Of a stretch of 64,000 nucleotides of DNA, positions 55,581 through 64,000 are shown in pieces (position 1 is the stretch's first letter; the number at the start of each line of letters is the position of its first letter). The position numbers were made by a program, and so were the translations under genes. The notes beneath the pieces are model-generated. The model had not been told where the DNA came from. It made no database searches and saw only the letters and a list, made by a program, of their open reading frames with translations. Source of the stretch: Tenodera sinensis (lineage: Eukaryota > Arthropoda > Insecta > Mantodea > Mantidae); NCBI GenBank assembly GCA_030765045.1, contig CM060967.1, forward strand, positions 168,664,251 through 168,728,250. Reading direction: 5' to 3'.

Positions 55581-55699
55581 TTCTTATACACGCTATTCTT
55601 ACAAATGCTCATTTCTCTATGTATTCCATTTTAATCGACATAAGCATTTTGAGAAATTATTTTATTCCTAATTTTTTGTAGGTGTAAGGGGAATATGGT

Positions 55700-56105
55700 C
55701 AGCTTTAACTCAGGAGTGCTCAACAAGCGAGCACACACTCGTTCCTCCTACATGTTATTTTCCCCCTCCACTGACCAAGGCAATCAGAGGTGGATGGCGC
55801 GGTGTAGTACATACAATTGAATAGGAGGACGAATATTTTTGTATTCGAGATTAACATGATTAAGTTAAATGCTTGATTTGTAAGACCAGTAGTTGCAGAT
55901 TTATACCATTTCCCTTGCTTACGTTCCGCATTCACGATAAACGTTATTCTCCTGGAAAAATGCAATTAACTTTTGAAGTAATTGTATGAGACATTATCTT
56001 CACAATTTGAAGACCTAAGAATATTTGAAACCAAAATGTAATTATTTTGCACTTTTGGAGTGTAGTAAGGCTTCGGACGAGCTACAAAATGTGAAACTAC
56101 TTGCA
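55700..56105. other. Sequence inside hAT/X composite copy 2
   Basis: No counterpart in composite copy 1. No TIR, tail or domain recognised; the open frame 55720-55965 is not recognisable. Confidence 0.35.
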
Positions 56106-56370
56106 TTGTAGAATACTTCAGTGAGATCCACATTTTTTTTATTTAGCAAGTTTTTGTTTACCATTTATGAAAAGGTCATCCAAAATGAAGAGATCTTCCG
56201 AAAACACTCCGAGAAAGTTAAAGGTATGACTTAGAAACTGCCATGTGATCACCTGTTTTTCTCCGTCACTGGATACTGACTGGTTGTGAGTCTATACGCC
56301 ACACGCACTAGCTGATTCACCCCCCGAATGAAAGAGGGAGGTGGGGAATAGCCACTAATTATGTTACTGT

Positions 56371-56655
56371 TACTGCCTTACAGAACGCTGGCTTTGACGT
56401 TACAATCTCTCAAGAGACACTGAAACTACTTCACTTCAAGACTAACACCGACGCGACGTATCTCTGTCGACACATTCACGACGGCGACTGTACACACATA
56501 TGCACTGCTACCACCTGTCCCGTTCACGACCCAACAACTTCTCGCTTCTCTCGTCGTCCCACAAGCTTTTATATCGAGAGCGGCGTAGCACAGACATTCC
56601 ACAAGCAAGCCGCCAGTTGGAAGTTTCGCGAACGTTCCGGAAACCACTATTGTTG
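56371..56655. other. No recognisable feature
   Basis: GC-richer spacer. The minus frames 56426-56711 cross into X sequence and have no known domain. Confidence 0.4.
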
Positions 56656-56659
56656 GCAC

Positions 56660-57282
56660 GAATATTTTGAAGAAAATTCCTCCACCCTAAACTACACTTT
56701 ACATGGAACATTTTTCGACATTTTTTTATTTGCTTGAAAATAGCTCTAACGATTTTGATTAAAATGACATATGTTTGAGATATTTTTGTGGCAAATGAAA
56801 TGTATATCTTGCATTTTCTGTCTATAGTCCATGAAATCCTATTTACTCTGGATGACTTGAATAACTAGTAAACCGTAAGAGATAGACCAAATCTTACTGT
56901 ACAAAAAATGTGGATCTTGCTAAAACACACAGTTTATATCAAATACATTTTTTCTAGAGTTAACCATTTCGGAGATATTCCATGTTATTTGTGTGAGTTT
57001 TGGAGAACTTGTTCTTCTGTCAAATGGAACATCGTTATTCATTTTTATATGTTAACCGTACAAAGAGAACGGAATTGGAAAGCTTAAAAACATTGTACTA
57101 TCGCTCAAAGCCTACTGTATTCCCATATTCCCCTTGTACCTACAAATAAATAAGCAATAAGATACTTTGTACAAATGTTTATCTCAACTAACACGAAGAA
57201 GATATAGCAGTAAGAGTTTGTAAGAATGGCTAGTACAAGAGTAGAGAAAGTCACGTGGGTGCAACAGGTCAGATTTTATAAT
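56660..57282 (+). mobile_element. Family X copy 18
   Basis: Starts within X at GAAGAAAATTCCTCCACCCT and ends GAGAAAGTCACGTGGGTGCA, ACAGGTCAGATTTT. Good preservation from the CTTTACATGGAACATTTTTC block onwards; the head and microsatellite are missing. It is followed at once by family Y. Confidence 0.75.
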
Positions 57283-57420
57283 TTAACATTTCTTGGTCAA
57301 ATCTTTGCGGTGTAGTATTTAAATTGATATTTTATTGATGAAATAGTCCAGATAAGTATAATTCGAAGCTCTCCCAGTGCGCTGAAGAGTTTATCGGTTT
57401 GGTGAGACATTTTATGATAT
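57283..57420. repeat. Interspersed repeat family Y, copy 3 (partial)
   Basis: Matches the second half of copies 1 and 2: TCTTGGTCAAATCTTTGCGG, GTATTTAAATTGATATT, GAAATAGTCCAGATAA and GAGTTTATCGGTT. Confidence 0.55.
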
Positions 57421-57825
57421 TGCTCGTGATATTACAATGGCAGGTCGATCAAAGACTCCAGTTTAGGTTGAAGAGACATTTACTAGAGAGCTAACTGAAC
57501 CCATCCTTCTCTAGTGGAGTAGGAATACCGTCACGCACAGGCCCTTTCTCTCTAGATGCCAATACCATGCCCTCTTTTCATTATAGCTGGACTGCATTAC
57601 GACCTCCCGACCTTCCCAAAGTCAATAAATTGGAATAAGGCACTCGCTCGATCGAAGATACTGTACTGGGAGCTGGCTAAGGAGGGGCATGTATTAGGTT
57701 TAAGTAAAGCGAAGCAAAACTCGAAGCAAAAAATAATAAATAAATAAATAACAATTCAAAATGGAAAAGGCTCGTGTCTGACTGAAATCCAATCATAGTC
57801 TTCAAAAGCAACTATTCAACATGTT
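57421..57825. other. No recognisable feature
   Basis: A short open frame (57556-57747) has no known domain. A short AAAT repeat lies near 57731-57750. Confidence 0.45.
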
Positions 57826-57829
57826 TATT

Positions 57830-58050
57830 TTTGATTTTCCCAAAAATGGCTAAGGATTTTGATTTTCTGATAATAACCTATGAAGCACTTTATTCTGCAT
57901 GCCTCTTGTATAATCGGTAAACCTTAAAACAGACAAAATCGTATTGCCAAAAGGTTTAAATCTCGGTAAAGTACACAATTTCTCTCAAATATTTCCTTTT
58001 TGTGGAGATAGCCGTTTCCGAAGTATTTCTTACTATGGATACGGAACGTT
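57830..58050 (+). mobile_element. Family X copy 19, old internal fragment
   Basis: Diverged but in order: TTTCCCAAAAATGGCTAAGG, CTTGTATAATCGGTAAACCT, ACAGACAAAATCGTATTG and TTTTTGTGGAGATAGCCG. Confidence 0.55.
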
Positions 58051-58205
58051 TTATAAAATAAATTAGTATTTAGAGTTCAGTTTGGAATGACCGTCAAAAA
58101 TTACAATGGTTATGACAAGAGGCCATTTCCCATACAGATTCCTCATGAATCTTACACTGTTTATCCAATGGCATTTTCGTCTTTATTTTTTCCCTGTCGA
58201 GTTAC

Positions 58206-58512
58206 CATCTAGGTGGCCGCAGTTCGATCCCAGGGACCTACATGTGGTATTCGTGTTGGACGAAGCGGTGTTTGGGCGGGTTTTCTCCGGCTTCTCCGGT
58301 TTCCCCCGCCGCTCATTCCACCATCCATAATTACCTTTCCATTCATCGATTTCGCCTGCATTTCGTATCATCCTCTTGCTCACTATCATACCTGGTGCTT
58401 GGCTGACCACTCGCTTCCAGGTCTTCACTCTGACCGGTCCAGTAGTTCCTCTGCTCCCCAACAGGCATCTAACCCTAGGCACTGGCTTGTAAGTCCTACA
58501 TAAGTGGAGGGT
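58206..58512 (+). mobile_element. tRNA-derived SINE-1, copy B
   Basis: The head is truncated or altered (GTGGCCGCAGTTCGATCCCA keeps the B box). The body matches copy A: TTTGGGCGGGTTTTCTCCGG, TTTCCATTCATCGATTTCGC and CTAACCCTAGGCACTGGCTT, then GTAAGTCCTACATAA. Overlapping open frames are artefacts. Confidence 0.75.
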
Positions 58513-58519
58513 AAACAGG

Positions 58520-59200
58520 TAGAGAGAGACAGAGAGAGAATTATGAGTTTATAAGAATAGTACAACACGCAGGGATCCATAGTAGCTGTCAAAGCAAATG
58601 TGGGAATAGGCTGGCTGGTGGAACTGACTTCCCAACAATACATAGCGCGGTCGCATGCGTAAATGAAGCCTTAGGCCGGCCACGCGTCCATACAAAGGCT
58701 CCGTATAAAACATCATGAGGTAAGGGTACACTCAAAATGTAAAAAATGCCGTTTAACTGAATGTTTGAAATACATTGTGTGGTATGTGATGTTGAACATT
58801 ATATCCATATGGCTGCTTGAGTTTTCCGTTGTGCTGTTAATTAGTTTTATACATTATTCCTTTTTACGATTATGAAGATGGTCCATGGTTGTTAGTGAGC
58901 GGCATGCCTTTGTAAGCAATGGCGATGTAAACGGGAACAATGCTTGCAACCCAATTTATTCCTGACTCAAATTTGCGCTTGTCTCGCATTCCGAGTGTAG
59001 ACCAGCAGTCATATGAAAGAATGCAGTAAATGGTCGACATTTCATTACAGGGAGTAGCACAACGCTTGCTCTACTCTCTCTAGCACACTCTCTTTGAGAC
59101 AACCCATTCCTGAAAATACTATAGTGCGCACTTCTTAACGGACTAACTTTACATTCTTATATGATAATTACTTTATGTGACTCTATGACAAGGTTCGTAG
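58520..59200. other. No recognisable feature
   Basis: Begins with a short GA-rich run (58517-58540) and an X-tail-like scrap (GAGTTTATAAGAATAGTACA). Nothing else recognised. Confidence 0.4.
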
Positions 59201-59204
59201 GAGG

Positions 59205-59440
59205 GCTTAGCATCTCGACTCTCGACCCGAAGGGGTGCCCCCCGCAGGGAGGGATGAGGTGAGAGGATACTCAGGTTGGCCGGCCTGCGGAGGGACTACA
59301 GCAGAGGACATGGTACCTAGCAGCCACAGACTTAAGCTCCCCGGTGGCGGTTCCCCTCCCTTCTCCTGGGAGGGGAACCTTCTCCCAGGACATGGAGACT
59401 TCCCCCCGAGGACAAGATTAACAGAGAGAAAATTCCCAGC
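59205..59440. other. GC-rich block with overlapping hairpins
   Basis: A perfect 12-bp hairpin GGTTCCCCTCCC 59349-59360 / GGGAGGGGAACC 59368-59379 (7-nt loop) overlaps a second perfect 8-bp hairpin TCCTGGGA 59364-59371 / TCCCAGGA 59383-59390. The two cannot form together. The block resembles retroposon UTR sequence in composition, but I cannot name a family. An open frame of 98 codons (59235-59531) has no recognisable domain. Confidence 0.45.
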
Positions 59441-60320
59441 TATGCAACGCCGAAACTTCCACCAACACTTAGAACCAGGGTTTAGGCTAGAAAATATACC
59501 AATATCGCAAAAATGTACAAATCAAAATTAACATTTGTGCAAAATACGATACGTTTGTGTAAAATTCTTTCAATTATTACCTACTAGTTGAATAGCCCAT
59601 GTTAAAAGCTATGCTTTTAGTGCCAACTGTTCAAAACTACATTGATACACTTTATAGATAGAAAAATTGAATCCTTGTCAAAAAAAGGACGTTTCCAAAG
59701 CTGTAAAAAAGCCTTTCAGAGCTTAGTCACTATTTTCCAAGTCACTAAGGAAGATGAATCCGTATCGGTAGATCACCAACTAGAGTCTTACCATTGGCTT
59801 TTTTCCTGGTTCAGTAGCGAAATCTGAAATAACTCCTCTTCTACAACCAATTCCCTGTCCCGTCATTCCCTATTTATTCCTATCTGTTTAAGAGCGATGG
59901 CGTTCGTTGTGTTGTGGCTGAGCGGCGAGTAGAGCTTTGGAAAGGTTTCTTCCTGGTGCTGGTTGTGCCATGTTTCTGGGGGCGTCCCTGGGTATCAGGG
60001 TCTCTCGGAGGGGTTGGGGCTTGTGGGCAGCCTGGCCGGCGTCCGGATGCGTCATATCTAAAATTGTTAGAAACTGTCTATGGTTGCGCTTATTCTCGCC
60101 GGGTCTGATCGCCCTTCGCATTTCCCCTTAATCCCTCCCTCCCAGGGGTCAATTGAACTCTGCATTCTAGGTCGCATAGATGTCCTCACGGGGGAAGAAT
60201 TCCAATTTTATCGCAGAAGATGATCCCCAAATAGCAGTTACTATTGGTTAGAAAGAGAAAGCGTTAAACATAGTTATGCCAAATGTTTAAATTAAATGCA
60301 TGAGATAGTAAACAAGAAAC
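59441..60320. other. No recognisable feature
   Basis: AT-rich to 59830, then GC-richer to 60130 with overlapping open frames on both strands (59888-60131) that I do not recognise. Confidence 0.4.
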
Positions 60321-60326
60321 ATATTG

Positions 60327-60403
60327 GCTGGTCCCGTAGCTCAGTCGGTAGAGCACCTGCCTACTGTGCAAGGGGTCCCTGGTTGAATTTCCGACTTGAA
60401 GGG
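60327..60403 (+). mobile_element. tRNA-like sequence (SINE head or tRNA pseudogene)
   Basis: TAGCTCAGTCGGTAGAGCAC has a perfect A box and D-arm; the B box region GGTTGAATTTCC is degenerate (canonical GGTTCGAATCC). The 3' acceptor half does not pair cleanly with the 5' TCCCG. Not a functional tRNA; no body shared with SINE-1 or SINE-2. Confidence 0.55.
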
Positions 60404-60506
60404 CGCAAATGTTTCTTCCACTAGGATTATTCTAGAGTCTGGAAGTATGAATGGGAGTATGAATGCCTGAGTTTAGTTTAAAAATTAACTCAAAGTAATA
60501 GAAACT

Positions 60507-60812
60507 GGTGGCACCGTGGCCGATCGGTTACACCAAGGTCACCAAGGTGGCCCGAGTTCGATCCTAGGGACTCGGATATGGTATTTTTGGTGGACGAAGT
60601 GGCGTCAGGACGTTTCCGGATTCTCCGGTTTTCCCTGCCACTCATTCCACCAACTGCTGCATCATCACCTTTCCAAATATTCATTCCACCTCCGTTTCAC
60701 ATCATCCTCTTCCTCATTCTCATACTGACCACTCGCTTCCAGGTCTTCACTGTGTCCGGTCCATAGCTTCCTCTGCTCCCCGACAGGCGTCTGACCCTAA
60801 TTACTAGTGGGT
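60507..60812 (+). mobile_element. tRNA-derived SINE-1, copy C
   Basis: Starts GGTGGCACCGTGGCCGATCG (A box); an ACCAAGGTC duplication follows, then B box GAGTTCGATCCTAGG. The body matches copies A and B (TTCTCCGGTTTTCCCTGCCA, CTCATTCCACCAACTGC) and ends GGCGTCTGACCCTAATTACT. Confidence 0.8.
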
Positions 60813-60814
60813 GT

Positions 60815-61180
60815 AATTCTTCCATACAGAGAGGGTAAACAGATAAACCAGAAAAAGTAATATAAACCCAAAGTCGAAAAAAAAATCACCGTTAAGCGAG
60901 AGAACACCATTGCCGTTTAGCAATTGTTCCAAAGGGTTAAGAGCCGCCAATATGACCTTCAATGTTAAAGGTGGCATATTAATGGAACATCTGCTCTTGG
61001 TCAAGAAAAGGAGAGTAAATCATGAGTAGCATAACAAATATTTTTATTTTTATATTTCATTTTTTTACGTAGGATTAAATTTTTTCTTAAATTGTGATAT
61101 ATCGAATGATTTTTGAGTTTATAATTATTAGTGTATATTACTCGTATATAATAGTTTAATTCAGAAGGGATAATATAACG
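60815..61180. other. No recognisable feature
   Basis: AT-rich; nothing recognised. A GTAAACAGATAAACC string after SINE-1C is like the GTAAACAGGTAGAG after SINE-1B, so the SINE-1 3' flank may extend slightly. Confidence 0.45.
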
Positions 61181-61183
61181 AAA

Positions 61184-61261
61184 TCGATGTTACAGGACCC
61201 TAATGACCAAGTTGTCGACGGGCCCTTAAACCCAACACACTCACTCACTCACTCGATGTTA
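61184..61261 (+). mobile_element. TS-CACT retroposon copy 5 with target duplication
   Basis: The insert 61193-61252 is flanked by exact TCGATGTTA at 61184-61192 and 61253-61261. The body begins CAGGACCCTAATGACC and ends GGGCCCTTAAACCCAACA, followed by a tail of three to four CACT units. The least decayed copy. Confidence 0.85.
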
Positions 61262-61685
61262 AAATTATGAAGTTTGTAGTTTGAGCTATGAGTTGAATTC
61301 TGATCCAGTACCACTTGGGAACTCCTCATCTTCAGCAGGCAATTCTGTGGATGGGTCTTCATTGGTGAACAAGCTGTGGAGGCAATTACATTTGTTGTTG
61401 CGTGGTGGCTTTTAAGTTATGACGTTCTGCGCAAATACCTAATATACAACGTGCATTCATTTAACATTCACGGCTCACGATAGGCGATTATGAAATATTC
61501 ATCGGCTCGTTAGTTTCTCATATGAGAGAGATTATTTTAATAAGAAGATTGCAAGATTAAATTAGATGTGGTTTGTGGTTTCTTTATGGGTTACGTTTAA
61601 AGTGTATGAGATATGGAAATAAATAGGCATCGCGAGGTAAAACAGCTGAAGAGCAGCAAAGGGTACATAATAGTGGGTATTTTAC
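61262..61685. other. No recognisable feature
   Basis: AT-rich; nothing recognised. Confidence 0.5.
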
Positions 61686-61686
61686 A

Positions 61687-61820
61687 TTGTCTTCTTCTTC
61701 TACGTGGTTTAGGCTATGCAGCCCGTTCCGGCGAAGTCATCAGTGGAGTCCATCTTCTGCGAGGTCGGCCAACATCTCCTGCTCCTCTTGGGCTGTATAG
61801 AAAGGTCCCCTTAGGTATCC
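61687..61820 (-). pseudogene. Possible LINE 3' end
   Basis: On the minus strand GAACGGGCTGCATAGCCTAA, ACCACGTAGAAGAAGAAG resembles the end of an insect LINE whose tail is a short GAA repeat; upstream GAGATGTTGGCCGACCTCGC could be final coding sequence. No diagnostic motif is present. Confidence 0.3.
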
Positions 61821-61889
61821 TCATATACCTCATAGGTATCCTTATTTTTACATTGTCCTACTGCAAACTTGGTTGGTAACAAATCCTTT

Positions 61890-62164
61890 TGGTCAAGGGC
61901 ACGTTGCTTGGAACTCAGTCACCTCAAAAATCAAAGAGGATTGCAAAGTACATGTATACAATCTAAGTTCGTCTTGTTTCGAGAATTTGCGGATGCTTTC
62001 CATCATCTATTGTAACGCAGAATAAGGTAAGCCCGTAGATTATAATACGTAAATGGGTACCTACATAGTTTTTCATTAATGTTTTTATCTGATATGTACA
62101 ATTATCTAATAATAGTTTAGTTGTTCCCCTTCCAGGTGTTCCCTTATTATGTTGAAGAACTGCT

Positions 62165-62199
<35 letters not shown>

Positions 62200-63660
62200 C
62201 TGTATAAATCAAGGTTTGACGTTAACAATAATTGTGCTCATTCTTGTTACAATTCCAAGTTAAATGTAGAAGGACGGTGGTTGAATTTTATTGTATGTAC
62301 AGTGGAACTTGGATAATTCGAAGCTGAAGGGACAAGAAAAAAATTTGAAATGTCCAAAAATTTGAATTACAAAAGTTACATCTAAAATTGACATTTTAGC
62401 AATACAGGTACAGATAGGTATCCGTCAGGATTGTTGATAACGCATTTGCTGAGTGAATATCCTTTACCACTACCATCTGTTCACAAACTCATGGTCCAAA
62501 TGAGGGGCAGGGCGGAAGGGGAGAAATTCCACGTGGTGGAAAATGATCAGTAGAAAAAAAAAAGGAGTAGAATACATCGTTTACGTTTTATAGGCTAAAT
62601 GCGCTGTATGAACTGAATATAAAATTTAAATTGTGGTATTTTGAGCGAGTTCATTGCTTTAATCTAGCGTGAACACAGATTCCAAGGTTGGTACCATTAT
62701 CATAAACACGATTAGAAGCACAAATCCTGGCTCAGATATCGCTGTTACCTGCAGTTGTTTACTGCCTGCATCCCTGCCCGGGGCCATGAGCTGGTGAACA
62801 AACTGTAGGTACATTATCAGCGATTTTGACACTGTTTTTTGCTGCAGGATTGTGATTGAGTGAGATTTGTTTATTATCGAGATGAAATGAGTGCAGTAGC
62901 CGGTTGCTGCTGTTCGCTAAGTGGAGGTATATACCTGGCTGGCTGGCTGACCTACAAGGTAGACACATCACTTCATTATGGTGGTCAAACAAGTGGCGCT
63001 AAATGGCAACTCCACCATCTCGCACTTTGCCGGCTTGCCTCCTTTTCGGCTTTCCAAGGACGAAATCATTTCCCCTCGTTTCGTGTGTAGTGATCGTAAT
63101 TTTAACCTGGGCCGGCCGAGGAGTGACTAGAACTTCATCTGTTCTGTCTGCCTCACCGCAAACAATTATCTCACAACGCCATGTAGGTACGTGGATAACG
63201 AAAAGAAGTAACCGCATGCGATGCCAATTAGTTGAAGCGATCGAGTATTTAGGATGACCACTATCTGATTCAAAATAACATTACTCCTTTGCTAAACCAC
63301 AACTCATTTTGTTCTTGAATAACTTCTGAAAATATATTTCTTAGACTGAATATTGGTTAGTGGTTACTGTGAAATGTGGATTCTTTCTCAAAACATGAGA
63401 ACAAAGTAAACAATAAACGGACAAGTCTAGCTACCGTTTTATTTTCGAGTTTTAATTTTTTAAATATTAATATCATTTCACTATTCACCGACATTTACAT
63501 GCTCAACAAAACACGTGTCAACAAAAAAACACACCAAATTATAAAATAAAGGTACTAAGGAGCTTATATTCCAAATTTCATAACAAACTGACAAAACTGC
63601 ATCGCAAGGGACTTGCAGTTTTGAGAAACGAAGAAAATACAGTTTAAAGGGTATTTAAAT
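61890..63660. other. Mostly unrecognised sequence
   Basis: Contains a CA repeat (62165-62191), a possible pogo/Tigger-like TIR start near 62299 (CAGTGGAACTTGGATAATTC) with no partner found, and overlapping open frames at 62999-63257 (72 codons minus; 84 codons plus, with ATG) that I do not recognise. Confidence 0.35.
62165..62203. repeat. (CA)n microsatellite
   Basis: Short CA tract with one CG interruption near 62192. Confidence 0.9.
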
Positions 63661-63673
63661 TCTATGTACTCAT

Positions 63674-63731
<58 letters not shown>

Positions 63732-63735
63732 GAGA
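63674..63735. repeat. (GA)n microsatellite
   Basis: About 60 bp of GA with one ACAG interruption near 63721. Confidence 0.95.
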
Positions 63736-63739
63736 ACAA

Positions 63740-64000
63740 ATTTGTGTTAGTGAAAACAAAAACTAACATACTTGTATTTTCACTGTTCCAATGATGCACT
63801 TACCAAACTTGCAACATGTCCTGGAGAAACACTTTCAGCGGAGTCAGCTATGAAAATAAAAGGACAAGAAGAGAGTGAAGATTTAAACTGCAATTTACGA
63901 TATCCGGGAATAGATGTAGAGCCTGCGGGAAGTGAGCAGCGATCTATGTAAGAATAGGACGAGATCCTGATTGTAGACCAACCATTAGCCATTTCCATTT
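63740..64000. other. No recognisable feature
   Basis: A 72-codon minus-strand frame (63780-63998) has no known domain and runs close to the window edge. Confidence 0.4.

Larger units (their letters stand above)
55372..56370 (-). mobile_element. hAT/X composite, copy 2
   Basis: Homologous to 44955-45760, but with about 400 bp of unrelated sequence (55700-56105) in place of, or inserted into, the X part. After the insert it resumes with TGAGATCCACATTTTTTTTA and TTAGCAAGTTTTTGTTTACC. Confidence 0.6.

Noticed and set aside
60327..60403. Functional tRNA gene
   Set aside because: A box is perfect, but the B box is degenerate and the acceptor arm does not pair; treated as a SINE head or pseudogene.
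62299..62345. Pogo/Tigger-like element start (CAGTGGAACTTGGATAATTC)
   Set aside because: The terminus looks plausible, but I found no inverted partner within about 1.5 kb and no transposase.

Overview
This window looks like intergenic or intronic DNA from a large, repeat-rich arthropod genome, most likely an insect. It is AT-rich and contains no gene that can be followed from start to stop. It carries fragments of many animal transposon classes: mariner, a second Tc1/mariner-like family, hAT, a Penelope-like element, several LINEs and tRNA-derived SINEs. Some repeats remind me of cockroach/termite sequence, but that is recollection and was not tested. No rRNA, functional tRNA, CRISPR array or bacterial-style operon is visible. 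Many of the longer open frames lie in tandem repeats or begin with TTG or GTG, so length alone is not evidence of a gene.

Layout. 1-5.4 kb: a 1.36-kb element with terminal inverted repeats (TIRs) and an interrupted copy of the dominant repeat, called X here. 6.1-6.8 kb: a very small retroposon whose CACT tail has grown to about 570 bp. 8.3-10.9 kb: a Penelope-like GIY-YIG fragment beside an R2/CRE-type LINE, which was itself hit by an ORF1-only LINE insertion; the 13-bp target duplication is still readable. 13.2-15.0 kb: a purine-rich 27-bp minisatellite. 15-20 kb: X copies, another small retroposon and one unexplained possible exon. 20.6-21.2 kb: LINE debris and a CA repeat. 22.2-24.4 kb: a 72-bp minisatellite with a long open frame. 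26-37 kb: many X copies, a hAT inserted in a SINE, and two SINEs inside an X copy. 39-46 kb: LINE 3' end with a GAA tail, X copies, a hairpin cluster and a hAT/X composite. 46-47 kb: an internally deleted mariner. 50-53 kb: LINE and Tc1/mariner debris and a 300-bp AAT repeat on a LINE end. 53-64 kb: more X copies, the second hAT/X composite, SINEs and a third target-duplicated small retroposon.

Three things stand out. First, a tiny retroposon, here TS-CACT, has a body of about 45 bp and a (CACT)n tail. It occurs five times, all starting at essentially the same base, and three copies are flanked by exact 9-12 bp target duplications. Second, family X has about 20 copies, several with a CA/GT microsatellite at the same internal position. 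Third, nested insertions (hAT in SINE; ORF1-only LINE in LINE; SINE pair in X; TS-CACT in X) can be resolved to the base or nearly so. The elements work together only as a record of insertion: retroposon tails and X copies have seeded several of the window's microsatellites.
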